From NCBI GenBank assembly GCA_021234155.1, contig JAJEKV010000014.1:21963513-22027512 (forward strand): a DNA stretch of 64,000 nt, in the 5' to 3' direction. A model generated the notes under the pieces. It did no database searches. It was not told the origin of the DNA and saw only the letters and a list, made by a program, of their open reading frames with translations. This document shows positions 1 through 11,520 of this stretch, piece after piece. Origin of the DNA: Isoetes taiwanensis (taxonomy: Eukaryota; Streptophyta; Lycopodiopsida; Isoetales; Isoetaceae). The translations under genes and the position numbers were made by a program. The number at the start of each line of letters is the position of its first letter. Within the stretch, counting starts at the first letter, position 1.

Positions 1-1347
1 TCTTCATATATCTCTCTGAATTTCCTCAACCATATTTTTTTGGAAGACATCTAAGAGTTTCATACTTGTTGACAGCTACTATAATACTTAAGTTTGCTAC
101 CTAACTTTCTGATTGACTCTGACTTGTTTAAAAAGTGACATCTTTACGTGCTTGTGATTGTGCACAATGTTCTTCTAAAGGCGTTGCCAAGTCTGCCACT
201 TTGCAGATAACTAGAAATCATGGCATTTCAAGAACTATTCTTAACTTAGTAGATTTGTCTAGTACTATTTGCACACAAATTTAAAGTAAGGTATGTTGTT
301 TCATATATCTGATTGCTTAAAGCTAGCGTACACTTGCCATAGGTCACATTGTCAATTAACTTAGACATTTTTTCTGCAGAATGTTTAATGTTTATAGCTC
401 AACAACTTGCAGCCAGATATTGCATTTTCATTATGCATGTGAAGGCAATTGTTACCAGCTAGATGTGGAACTGTTCGAATAGACGATATTAGGTAGATCT
501 AAGCAGGGATTTCATCAAAGGGATTTTATCTCATTAATTAGTAGCAGGCCATATATCGATATGAAATTTGTCAAGTCTTACAGTGCAACATACTATTGGT
601 AGTTTCTCAGCCTCCACTATTTTCTTACAGTGGAGCATATTGCTATTCATCAAACAAGCTTATACCATGCACTTTATAGGATAGGTAGCTCATGCATTAG
701 CTAGAATATCTTTGTCAATACTGAACATTGCACAGATCTATTTTCTGCAATGCCTCCACCCATGTTCGGAACATTTCTGCATGGGTCTTTCAGGAGGTTT
801 CTTAACATCCTTTGTGCAGTCACGGATCAGATATATTGTCAAGTTAGCCAAGGCAATGTGAAAAGATCTCTAGTTTCCTTGTAGTTAATATACCTGATGA
901 AGATTCAGCGAGTAAGAATTTATTTTCTAATGTTGTTATGTTTGAAAGGAATGAATTTTAAGGACATTTTTTGTGTTTATTCAGCTTCCAGATTTATTTA
1001 AAATGTTCAAGGAAGGAAGAACATGTTGAAAGTGGCCTAAAGTGGCCACCAATTTCTATGCTGGAATAAGTGCATCAAGCGTACTGACATAGACTAGATT
1101 GTCTGAAAATGGAGTGTTGCCTTGCTCTAAAAGTGGAGTTAGAGTTACAACTTGCAACTGGCTAGCCTCCTGACACTATGCTCAGTGCTGCGATACGTCT
1201 CTTTGGCTACCAACCTCTCCTCAATGCCTTGTTCAATACCTCAGAGATGAAAACTGGCGTCACGGGGTAATTTATTATTATCTTTTCTAAATTTTTTGAC
1301 AGTGTCACATAATAAGTAGAGGAACTTCAAGTTTAACGTACCATTGG
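1..1347. other. Gene-free A+T-rich stretch
   Basis: I see no long reading frame, recognisable protein motif or strong repeat here. The sequence is A+T-rich with scattered stops in all frames. It could be intergenic DNA or intron of a gene lying mostly outside the window. Confidence 0.5.
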
Positions 1348-1357
1348 TTATGGCAAC

Positions 1358-1570
1358 AAACTGATTCTCACTTGATGGAAGTGATGCATCATCAATTCAG
1401 CCTCAGACTGATTGTGAAGACTTGCTAGGCCAGGTTCACTATTAACTGTTGCCTTCCATATCCTAGTCAGCACAGTGCCATCTCTGCAAAACTGAGCCTT
1501 GAATCGGTCAATACTGTCAACACTCTTCTCATCATCCTTATTGTACAGAAAATCAAGATGGGTCATCAAT
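1358..1570 (-). other. Possible orphan exon, unidentified
   Basis: A minus-strand open stretch of about 70 codons has an acidic, plausible coding composition (core LYNKDDEKSVDSIDRF). On the minus strand it is preceded by a possible acceptor (ctatccag) near 1575-1582 and ends at a possible donor (CAA|GTGAGA) near 1370. Only the splice-like borders and the amino-acid composition suggest a real exon. I do not recognise the family, and chance is possible. Confidence 0.22.
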
Positions 1571-2767
1571 ATGATACTGCCTGGATAGCAAAGATATCAA
1601 AACAGATTCATTTTAACGATGGTACATAAGCAAAAATTAGCTGCCATTTTGAATGAAAAACTGAGGCAGAGGAAGCACACGCTCTGTGATTTTGTTGCTA
1701 GTGATTGGACATGCTTATTAACCCCTATTTGTAATCCAGTTGAGCATGGAGATGATTTCCCTAACCACTTTGCACTTGTTTGTTGTAGAATAATTAACAG
1801 AACCTGAAGTATGGGGAGGTCAAGAACACGACACCAGATCGTGCTCCTTGCATTGTGGTAAAATAGAAATTTGTGACTAACTGTTTTACCACCTTGCTAA
1901 GATTTTGGCTTGGCATTCCATCTTCAAGCAGGAGTTAATGGACCTTATTGTTTACCACACGACAATAGTTGAATCTGAAAGCAAGAGCAGTTTTTGAGAG
2001 GCCTACGTCCTTGCACCTATATTTTTCTATCTATCATCATCATGATTCTCTTGTTACAACTGTTAAAAGTGTATCTCGAATTTGTTTCTTTTATTTTAAT
2101 TATCACGTGATCCTAATGGCACGTCTAGAAAAGCCTTTCAAACAATCTAGTACGGGGCTGCAGGGTGGCCTTGGCCTTAAACCTTAAGGTTTTTCTGATG
2201 TCAAGCGTAAATCCTTTGCGTTCTCAAGCACGCCTCACCTTGAAGTTTTCAACTTGAAACTCGAGAATTTTTGCTTTATTTTCGAACAATGAGGTTCATT
2301 TTGTCCTTTCTATGAATGATAGATAGTTTTGCTAAAATTCCTTAAAGAAATAGGATCAGGTCTTCAGCTATGGGCACGAGGCAACTTTGTGTGCAAATTG
2401 ACCTTGCCATGCTAGAAATTTGAGGCCTGAAGATCATGGGAAGATGCCCTAAATCTTAAACAAGTTTTGAATTGCGCCAATAGTTTGGCTCACTTATTAT
2501 TCAATTTGCTTGCCATAACTTTAGCATGCTCCATGAAATCCTAAGGTCTTGGGCTCAAACGATACGTCCAATCTTACCACACAATAGAATTAATAGGAAA
2601 AAAGCTCAAATGAAACATTGAAATGTCCAAACCTGCCATGAATATCCTTATTTCGACATGGCCAAAAAAGAAAAAAATAATAATTGGTTCTTCAAATGAA
2701 AGAAAAAGATCTACTATAAACATGGCCTTGTAATAATCGAACACTCTAGCCTTTCTTTTTAATTTTT
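1571..2767. other. Gene-free stretch
   Basis: Only short open frames (up to about 70 codons) without family motifs are present. Nothing beyond A+T-rich intergenic sequence is visible. Confidence 0.45.
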
Positions 2768-2870
2768 TAAGAATAGAATAGAATAGAATAGAATAGAATG
2801 TATTTTTATCGTCCACGGAGACCAATTGGCCGATGGGACCCAAACAAAGAAAGAGCATCATGTGTATTCT
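2768..2870 (-). repeat. Retroposon 3' end with (CTATT)n tail, minus strand
   Basis: On the minus strand the sequence reads ggccaattggtctcc, then gtggacgataaaaa, then about five CTATT units. The same 3' signature (ggccaattTggtctcc..ggacgttaaaa followed by a short tandem repeat) recurs at about 12.7, 28.2, 39.5 and 52.9 kb with different repeat units. This is best read as the 3' terminus of a non-LTR retroposon family whose tail is a microsatellite. How far the body extends is not clear. Confidence 0.55.
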
Positions 2871-3281
2871 GCAGTCAAGATTAAAAAACCTCCACCCCGA
2901 AGGGTTTTCGAGGGAAAAATCTTAGCAATAATAAGTATCTTTGGTAGACTGTATAATCATATATGGCAATTCAATACTGCACCGAGGCGCACAATTGAGT
3001 CCATGCCTTTATGAACGCTGATGTGCTTCTATAGATCTGGTATGTTCATCATTATACTATGACATAGAAACATGTATTTTAAAATGTGCTTCAGGTGTCA
3101 AAATTCAAATACGATCGCGAAAACAATCTTTGGAAGCATCAACAATTCAACAACTCAAGTAACAGATGAACAGAGATCATTCAATGTTGATCTTCAAACC
3201 AGCATTGTCCAGTCCAAACGATAAAAAACTGTGCAAGTAAAGTGGTAAAGCTATACCTCATCCATGCAATAATGTGGTTGG

Positions 3282-3555
3282 AAATTTGCAGAGCACACCA
3301 ATGCCCCTCTACATAAAACAGAGCATAAACATCAGACCAAATCTATGCAGCAGTGCTCTTCATGTACAAGCCTGATAAGGCCATGCACAGTTGTCCAAAT
3401 GATTAAGCTAACTCAAGAAAATTTGCAGAGCACACCACTGTCCCTCTACATAAAACAGACCATAAAAACCTCAAATCAGATCGATGCAATAGGGCTCTTC
3501 ATGTACAAGCCTGATAAGTCCATGCCCAGTTGTCCAGTAAAGAAGCTAACCACCT
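3282..3555. repeat. Tandem duplication, ~136-bp unit x2
   Basis: Two adjacent diverged copies begin at about 3282 and 3419. Both contain atttgcagagcacacca, ccctctacataaaacaga, ctcttcatgtacaagcctg and cagttgtcca in the same order. No coding role is evident. Confidence 0.8.
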
Positions 3556-4304
3556 ACTGAATTTGAAGAAACATACATTAAGCCCATATCCTTTGATACG
3601 TGTTCCAACATGTAGTATCATTGGTTAAGACCTACCAACTTTCTCACTTTCTCACTCCCTTGATTATTTTTTAAAAGAAGTTTATATTTACTAGTTCCAC
3701 CAATATGTCATGTTTTCCCTATCATCCCATCTAAATAAACTACTACAAACATTAAACATTTCGAACTCATAGCTCAAATATTTATGTACGTGCAAATTTA
3801 TCTTGTTATTTTTAGGCTGCAAGTTGTAACCAATACACGTTCACTCTAACCTCAAGATGAGAAAAACTAGGGTGCCTTGCTTGGCACTTGTGATAGTTTC
3901 TAGCTTGATCTTGGGGATCTTGCTCGGCCACAGCCTCTGGCGTGCCTTTTTGCTAGTTTTTTTTTTTTTTGAAAATCTTTTATATAGTTTAGACAAGTTA
4001 CGAATTGAGTATTGTCTCTTACATATGTACGTATAAAAAACATTATATACATGTTCATGTAGATAACATGGTTTTTTGCACTATAAGGCTATCCATGTTG
4101 TAGCTAGATGAGTATTTTCATGAATTGACAACCTTTGATTCAACCGATGACTGTGAATATTTAAGAAAATTAGAATTTGTTATTGAAGTGGCGCCTACAA
4201 TAATTTTTTTTTTTGTTGGGCATTGTTGTGACCCAAATGCTTTTAATTGTTTCTGTTGCTCATCCATTCTAGACAACAAACATATTTGCTCTATTCTCAT
4301 TTGG
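3556..4304. other. Gene-free stretch
   Basis: A+T-rich DNA with T-homopolymers near 3957-3970. No family is recognised in either strand. Confidence 0.45.
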
Positions 4305-4774
4305 TTTTTTAATATAACAAATACACAACTACCATTAACATTATTAACACAAACCATTGCACTTAACACATTTAAATTAAAATCCCCCTTAAACCCCCTT
4401 TGGTTTGGGTGCATATTCACACGGGGGGTTACTCCGGGCAACGAGAGCTGTCGGATGGGCATATTTGCCATTTATTCCAAGATCTGAACCGTATATAACA
4501 ATCCTCGTTTGTGGGGTATGCATGTACAAGTTTTTGTATACTGTATATTAAGGTTTGCAAAATACTATAAGGTTTGAGAGAATGTACTTAATGATGTTAA
4601 TTTTGTACATGTATTATAACTATATTCTTGGGGCTCTCATTTGCCCTCGTAACCCCCGTGTGAATATGCACCCAAACCAAAGGGGGTTTAAGGGGATTTT
4701 AATTTAAATGTGTTAAGTGCAATGGTTTGTGTTAATAATGTTAATGGTAGTTGTGTATTTGTTATATTAAAAAA
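4305..4774. mobile_element. Long inverted repeat / foldback element
   Basis: Two arms of about 125 bp (4305-4432 and 4650-4774) are nearly perfect reverse complements; for example aatataacaaatac at the outer end of the left arm matches gtatttgttatatt of the right arm. Weaker pairing continues inwards (gggcaacgagagc against gctctcatttgccc), leaving a loop of roughly 180-220 nt. Both arms yield the same short frame on opposite strands, which explains the duplicated small ORFs here. It may be a foldback or MITE-like transposon. A transcribed inverted-repeat small-RNA locus is the alternative. I did not find a convincing target-site duplication. Confidence 0.75.
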
Positions 4775-5662
4775 TTTTGGGCCTTCTGGCCTAACTAAAG
4801 GAAACATAGGTAAACTTTATGGGCCGGTTAGCTTTGTTTATGTAAATATTGAAGTGCCAAGAAATATACACTATAGAGATTATTTATGTAAGTACATAAG
4901 TGCCAAAAAATAAACAAATGTAAGAATATGGTGATTTGCCAGTTTTAAATAAAGATAAACAGATAAAGAACATATGGAAACAATCAAGGGAACCATAATA
5001 TGGTTTCATGTGGATGTGTATTAGGAAACATTATCTGCAATCAGGGTTACACCTTCTTCATGTAGAACCATATAATAATAGATCTCAGATTGCAATATAC
5101 AATATAAACAAAAGTAGAGGACACAATTAATGTAAAAGTTTTTCTGACCTTGAATAGTGCCTTCACATGTGGATGCTAGGATTTGCTCTTAAATGTAGCC
5201 AAATTGAATAATAAAATATTTGATGAAAACCATCACGTAAACTGGCAGGAGTTGCACAGTAACATTGTTCCAATAATTCTAATCTCTTTCATGTAGACAT
5301 AAATGGCAGTATTCTTACAAGCAATAGAGATTTTCATTTGTACCAAAACGAGAATCCTTATTGATATTAGAATCCATCTCCTGCAAAAAAATCAAAATCT
5401 TCAACTTTTGCTTATATCTATGAAAAATGAAAAACTCCATCTGTAAAAACTGGCTATAGCAACATTATAGAGCAAGAGCGACTACATTGGTAACTACAGA
5501 TGCTACATTTCTGACTTTAAAGCAGAGGCATTTCTAACTAAGTATACAGCAAATTGAAGATCATAAAGGAGCAAGATTACTGGAATCTGCACAGCACAAT
5601 TAAATGGCAACACCGGATGCACAAAAACAGTTAACCAAAAGCACTTAATCAAAAGTACTTAG
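4775..5662. other. Gene-free stretch downstream of the zinc-knuckle fragment
   Basis: A+T-rich sequence. On the minus strand it would be the 3' flank of the CCHC gene fragment. No gene motif is visible. Confidence 0.45.
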
Positions 5663-6119
5663 CTAGTGAGGACAATCACGAGCAATGTGGCCAGGGTGGC
5701 TGCAACTGTTACAGATTGGACTATTTATACAATCCCGTGCAAGATGTCCTGATCGCCGGTAGTTATTACATGCCTTTTCATTAGGGCAATGTACAGAGAT
5801 ATGGCCAGTTCGATAGCAATTATTACAAAGGAGAGACTTTGGAAGCCCAGTCTCCTGTACAGGACACCCTTTTGCAAGGTGTCCAGACTTGCTGCAGATG
5901 TTACAAACAGGTTCATTGCGACATAAACTAGCAATATGACCAGGCTTCTTACAATTACGGCATAATGGTTCTGTAGGGCAATCTGCAGCAAGGTGGCTGT
6001 CCACAAAACCAAAGAGATTTAGTGACTTCATTAAGAACTCATTGGAAGATGCATAATGAATCATACAGAAAAAATACCTTGAAACTCCACAATTATTGCA
6101 TACAACTTCGTTTGTACAA
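5663..6119 (-). CDS. CCHC zinc-knuckle protein (CNBP/GIS2-like), C-terminal part, spliced
   Basis: Zinc knuckles of the CX2CX4HX4C type bind single-stranded RNA or DNA; the plant family related to CNBP/GIS2 has about seven in a row after an Arg/Ser-rich N-terminus. Five knuckles lie in the 5663-5996 exon: CRNCKKPGHIASLC, CNICSKSGHLAKGC, CNNCYRTGHISVHC, CNNYRRSGHLARDC and CNSCSHPGHIARDC. The fourth has Tyr in place of the second Cys. A sixth knuckle is completed only by splicing. Exon 6078-6119 encodes CTNEVVCNNCGVS, ends at a GT donor, and joins across an 81-bp intron (5997-6077) to HLAADC. The 5' exons that should encode the first knuckle and the N-terminus were not found; upstream lies SPA-like sequence instead. 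It is therefore partial and possibly a captured fragment. Family assignment is firm, functionality doubtful. Confidence 0.72.
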
Positions 6120-6366
6120 CTTCGTTTGTTCGTTTGAAGAAAAGGCAGCAGGGGCAGAGATTGTAACTAGTTGTAACTATGGATGCCGAGTTATCATCCT
6201 TTGTCTGGACTCTGTGGAAACGGAAGGAAACAAGATGAAGATATTAGCTGTGCTGGAAAAAAAGTGGTAAAAGCAGATCCCAGATCCCATCACCACACAA
6301 AGCTGACGGATTTAGGTGTTCTACCTTGTTTCGACCCTGCTTGCTCCAGAGTCTTCTCAACTGCAC

Positions 6367-6640
6367 AATGAAAGCAACTCGATTTAAAGGGGATAAAACA
6401 AAGCATGATGGTCGAATGTTCCTCAAGATAACGCCCTGACAGTGAGCAAGCTCAACCACGTCCACAACCTGATATGCAAGGATTCCAGCGACGAAGAACT
6501 GTTAAGCCAGCGACGAAGAATCACAACATCTGACGCATCATCATCCCGGAGTCCTGAGATGTGGCTCCTTTGGCTTTGCCTTCCCGAGCCCTGAAAGAAG
6601 AAAATGTAACTCGAAAATAACCCTAAAATACCTTTGTTCG
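6367..6640 (-). pseudogene. SPA (suppressor of phyA)-like kinase-domain fragment, broken
   Basis: SPA proteins partner COP1 in the light-signalling E3 ligase and carry a degenerate kinase-like domain. The minus strand encodes VVDVVELAHCQGV followed by IRPSCFVLSPLNRVAFI, matching a conserved kinase-like segment of plant SPA proteins. The upstream part (ILRRWLN, LESLHI) is in another frame. About 5 nt appear missing at the LHI/VVD join, where the family has LHIFRQ. A 14-bp direct repeat (ccagcgacgaagaa at 6485 and 6507) adds extra residues just before it. No WD40 part follows. This is a short, frameshifted fragment immediately upstream of, and in the same orientation as, the zinc-knuckle fragment, which suggests joint capture by a transposon or a local rearrangement. 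Confidence 0.6.
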
Positions 6641-6659
6641 ATGCCTGCATGTTTGATTT

Positions 6660-8575
6660 TCAGATATGTAGAGAAATCATAGGTATGACCATTGAAAAAT
6701 GCCACTAAATTTGGAGTGAGCGTATGTGCACTCTAGATGTACCGATTAGTACGTCTCATGGAATACTATTATCAAATCATATAAAAACCTTAGGAAAAAA
6801 AGTACAAAAATACAAAAACAACCCCCTGTTATAATGCTACATATTCACGAAATGCTTTGATGATCTAAAGCCGGTTATTACACACGATGAAGAGCGTTGT
6901 TTCCTAGTTTTGTCTTATTTACATAGCTTGTGACAAAGCTTAGAATTTCCATAAGCATTTCTTCACAGTTTCAGGGCCCACTTTTAATAGCATCAATCCT
7001 TAAACTTGCAAATATCAAGCCTCTTCTCGTCAAAATTGCTATCTTGCTTGGTAGTCCTTTCTTCCTCCTCAGTTCTTCAAAAAAATTGGGGCAAAAAATA
7101 TAAAAAGGGAAGAAAAAAAGGCTTCCAGATAGAGTTGATCTTGCATTAGGGATTTGAAGCTCGTATTGATTAAGATGAGATTCAAGAAACCATGAGAAAC
7201 CCTTCCAAGCTTTTAAAGGAAATTATATGTTTAATACTCATAGTTATGTAGAATCCCCATGCTTTTATTTCGCTAAGCTAGATGTTCGTTAGCAAGCAAG
7301 ACATCTGGCTAGAGCCTAATTCATAGCGTCAGATGCAAAGCTAATGCTCGGATCAGATCGTACTTGATCCACAGTCATTAATAGCACTTCTAGAAGTCAT
7401 AGCTCCTTTACGTTGAGTAACATATTTATTTATTTTGAACCAAGATATTTTCCAGAAATTTGTTCACAATCACTTAGAGCTATTGGGAGCCATTCTTCAT
7501 GCACTTGTAATTATTGCGAAGGATTTCTTTACCGCCTTTTTTGGTCCATACCTTGAGGAATCATATCTTTCATAATTTTGCATCCATGATGTACTTTTTT
7601 GGCAGACGACAAAGTCCAAACTACAAGCAAATCACTCTAGATGCTTCTTACGAAGAATATCCCAATACTAACTTTTAGATGCATATTTTGTTTTGAGCAT
7701 TTATTTGTTTATTAGACTTCTAATTCATCCTGCCGGTTTATAGGCTCGCCTTCTATTGGATCCATCGAAAAAAGCTGGTGCATCATATGCAACTAGCAGT
7801 TTTTAAATAGTGAAAACAATCTCATCAAAATTGGAATGCTCGTCACTAGCTACAAATCATATGAAGGTACTTGATTTATATTATCAATATCATTTTGCGG
7901 CTTCAATTTCTATTATTGAGATTAGCCTTGCTTCAGCTATTGTTAGACTCCTCATAGAATTAAGCATAAGATAACATTGAGCCAATGTTCATAGCATCAT
8001 TAACATGGTCATAATCAAGAGGTCTACATGGACGTGAATGCAATACTGAAACATGTTTGTAAATCTTTTGGCTAAAAAGCTCAGGTTTATAGTCCCTTTG
8101 GTATTTTCTTAGAGAATTCAATTAACCTGTCTGTTCTATGTACTCCAAGTTTGTTATTGTGGAGTAATTTTAATATCCGTTGAATGAATGTATCTACTAC
8201 TTGAATGGTCAAAAGAAACATATGAAGCCAAAAAATAAAAAGATCAAGCATCAACCTGAGGAGTAGACGTTACAGAGTGACATGCCTCCATAGTATGACA
8301 ATTTGTTATTTCCGCAATATATAAGTGTTGTCTTGGCTCTCTAAATACCCCAGAGTTCGTAATCTATTGCATCCATATTTGAAAATTTGCTTTTAGCTCT
8401 TTTCCAACTTTTAATTGTCTTTGCAACATTGCAGCAATTTGTTGGCCTTCTGAAACCAACTTGAAGATGAGTTTGCAATTAATAATGTACCTCAGTACGA
8501 TTTCAACATCCCACCTATACAACAAGCGAATCATTCTTTAGTTTTTTTTTTTGTCTGGGATGATATGTATTAAGT
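6660..8575. other. Gene-free A+T-rich stretch
   Basis: About 1.9 kb with no convincing coding segment on either strand; stops are dense. It may hold highly decayed retrotransposon sequence, but I cannot name a family. Confidence 0.45.
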
Positions 8576-8578
8576 GCA

Positions 8579-9060
8579 TGAACTGAATATGTAGCACAAT
8601 AACAGGGGGTTCCAGGGGGATTTGATATGGATATAAAAATGACAATTCCTAAAATCATAGACGATATATCTCTAAAACAATTGAGTGGGTTGTTATAAAA
8701 GAAGAAGAAAAAGAAGAAGAAGATAGATTCAAGATAGAAAATAATCACATTAGCTCACTGGGTATATTGGTTAAATAATCTTATCAGGACATTGAGTTAT
8801 TTGGGTATAGGTTCGAGCCCCCGTATTTCATATTCTAATACCTAGGCAAAGCCTTATAGAGGTTCGATATTCCCTCAAAACCTTAGGCAAACTAATATAT
8901 CATATTTCAAAATCATAGGTGCCTCCAATAATAAATGACCACAAGCGAAACAAGTGGTACCCAGAGGCTCCAACATATATTCTGAGTCGTAGGATCGATG
9001 GATCCGACGATTGTGGTAGTCCAGGTGCCACCCTTTCCCATCCATTATAACTTGTGGATT
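8579..9060 (+). mobile_element. tRNA-derived SINE-like repeat, copy 1
   Basis: The segment from about 8745 contains TAGCTCACTGG, resembling an RNA polymerase III A box, and about 60 nt later GGTTCGAGCCC, a near-perfect B box. This is the layout of a tRNA-derived SINE head. The same ~300-bp sequence recurs at 46.12 kb. A body sequence (tgtagcacaataacaggggg to gggttgttataaaa, 8589-8700) precedes the head, separated by a GAA/A-rich linker. The same order is seen at 46.4-46.6 kb. No intact tRNA cloverleaf is formed, so it is not a tRNA gene. Confidence 0.6.
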
Positions 9061-9114
9061 TGTTGTAACTATAGGTGGAATATAATCTATAAGACCTTGT
9101 TTATCTGAAGAAGT

Positions 9115-11070
9115 CTTGAATTAGTCATTGGAAGTTTTTTATCCAGGGAAAGTTACAAAGTACAATAGGGACTAAAAACTCAGTGGAGAGAATGTCCACC
9201 AGAGCAAATCAACCCCACTCAAATACAACATCTAAACAATATGAAGAGCAAGCAAAATCTCATGAGTAAGTGTGAATATGAAGATAGTGCTCCAAAATAC
9301 GGCTCTTTACCTCATTAGCAATTGATGAGCAGCTGAATGCTTTGACAATTCGTTGCTGGGCATCGAGAAGGACCTGTGCATCTGAACAAGCAAGACCTTT
9401 GAATGAGAAGATTCCTTCTTTTCTAAATGGATCAGATGATCCATGCAGAAGCCAAATGAAATGACCTTTTTGCCAAATTTTCCCAACCATTTGGATAGAC
9501 TGCTAATAATACCTGCTGGCTATTCAAATTGCGGCGAAAGAGGCCTTGAAGCCACAACCAAGCATGTCTGACATGTCTATATAGGAAGAAGCAATGCTCA
9601 ATTGTCTCGTCCCTCTGTGCACATAAGGGACAAAGTGCAGATACCTCTGAACGAAATATATGCACCAGAATATTAACGCACAGACAACGATGAATGACTT
9701 GCCACCATAAAATAGATACTTTGGGATGGAGCAGTTTATCCCATACCCATTTCCATACTGCTTTCTGTCGGTCCCTAGGAATGACCAAAGGCCACTTGGA
9801 TGAAGGAGGCAAGACATCTGCAACAAGCAAGACCTTGTACATGGAATTCACCAACTTATCTGTTTTGACACGCTCATGAACTACTTAAGGCTGGGGGACA
9901 TCCACCTGTGCTCTTGGAGAAAGAATTGAAGACACCTTCTGCCAAATAGCCCGATCCCACCTTAAAAGGAGGAACTTAGCTTTAAACTCTTTCCATATCA
10001 GCAACTGCCTTTTATTATTATACCAATCAGATATCATATACACACCTGCTGATCTCCATCGACGCTGCGTCAATGGGTGGACTGAAGATACCAGAGGACC
10101 ACCGTCCAATGGAATCCACCAACAACCTGCAGTAGTGCTAGTGTGTGCAAGATGGTGAAAATGAAACAGAGATTGTACAGTCTCCCACGCAACCAGCAAT
10201 CCTCTAAGAAATGGAGAAGCATTAGGGTATGCGGTCAATGGATAAAATGGAGCCCCGGGAAAAAGTGGTCTAACAGATGGAGACCCAAAAGAAATTCACA
10301 TTTGCAAAGACTAATAAACAAGACGGAAACCTGGAGACACGTCCACATTATTCAAAATTCTCCAAATAAACTTAGAAATCATCACTTTGCTCTGCAAAAG
10401 AAAATTGATCACTCTAAAACCGTGGCAACATGCACTTTTTCCAACTGACTTTGACAGCAGCACCCTCCTCTGTCCCCCCCAAATGAAGTTCCTGACAACC
10501 CTGATAAGAAGTTGTACTTTTGACTGTGGAGCCAACATGAATGAAGTCATATACACATGGGTGCTACTAAGAACTAACTTAGCCACAACGATTCGTCCTG
10601 CCATGGAAAGCTTAGCTGTGGACCACCAAAAAAGGTGTTTTTCCAAGCCCTTAGTCACTGCCTCCCAAGCATCTTCTGATGAGATATGAACACCTACAGG
10701 GATACCAAGAAGTTTGGTTGCTTTACCATGGGAAAAAATCTTCCATGGATAGGCAGTTACACATGGTTGAACTGGAGAATCCAATGCCCATAGTGCTGTG
10801 CACTTCTGCCAACTCACAAAAATACCAGATGCTAGGGAAAAAAGAATCCAACAAGGAAATGGCATTCTGCAAATTTTGCTCATCTGCCTTCAAAAAGGGG
10901 AAAGTGTCATTCGCATATTGATTACAGATCTCCTGCGACCCATTGTTCATAGGAAGTCCATGCAAGATTCCTTCCTGAGCGTCAAGAGAGAAGACATGGG
11001 CAAGGACCTCTGTCATAACTCTAAGCCCTAACGGATGCCACGACCCACTTGAAAGAATATTGAGGGTTTC
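9115..11070 (-). mobile_element. L1-like LINE ORF2 remnant: RT C-terminal half and zf-RVT domain, minus strand
   Basis: Minus-strand frames give, in order: an RT segment with LHGLPMNNGS and QYANDT (11016-10723); a thumb/connection segment with KLLGIPVG, LSMAGRIVVAK and NFIWGGQ (10883-10311); a further segment (10238-9885); and the C-terminal zinc-binding region with WDKLLHPKVS, ALCPLC and ETIEHCFF (9854-9432). A tail follows to about 9115. Frames change several times and the catalytic Y-A-D-D reads Y-A-N-D, so it is inactive. The 5' ORF2 part (endonuclease, early RT) is missing. A related copy lies at 43.4-44.66 kb on the plus strand. Confidence 0.85.
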
Positions 11071-11520
11071 CCTTGGAAGATGAAAAGAATTGGATCATTG
11101 GTGTGATCCACATCATTAAAACCCTTATTCCGTATCAAAATCTCCACATCTTTCATCAAGCAAGTTCTTGCATAGTGCTTCTACTGAAACCCTAGGCACC
11201 ATGTAGCGCAGCTTTTTGCCGGCAACACAGTTTCTAACATAACTTTTGATCCAGGACTCTGTTTCAGGTGAGGCTTATTGCATTGGAAAGCTCTCTCTAG
11301 GGATCTTTTTGATGGTGCATGATATGGCCATGTTTGGTTACGTTTTCTGTGTCAAAACTGTCATGTTCTAGCCGGCTTTGGTAGGGTTTGCAGTATTGGA
11401 TATTGCTTCACAAATCTTTTAGATTAAGGCTTCACAAATCGATTTGCTTTGCTCTAGATTCTGTCCGCTTTGATTTAACTTTCGTATATACCCGCTTTGA
11501 TTTTATTTAGAGAGCTTCAC
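11071..11520. other. Stretch between two LINE remnants
   Basis: About 450 bp without a recognisable reading frame. It probably includes 5' untranslated sequence of the following plus-strand element. Confidence 0.4.

Noticed and set aside
4118-4913. Three ORFs of 67-120 codons sharing MLSAMVCVNNVNGSC
   Set aside because: The shared peptide is produced by the two arms of the inverted repeat and no protein family is recognised.
8745-8830. Functional tRNA gene
   Set aside because: A- and B-box sequences are present but no cloverleaf forms, and the sequence is part of a dispersed repeat; called a SINE head instead.
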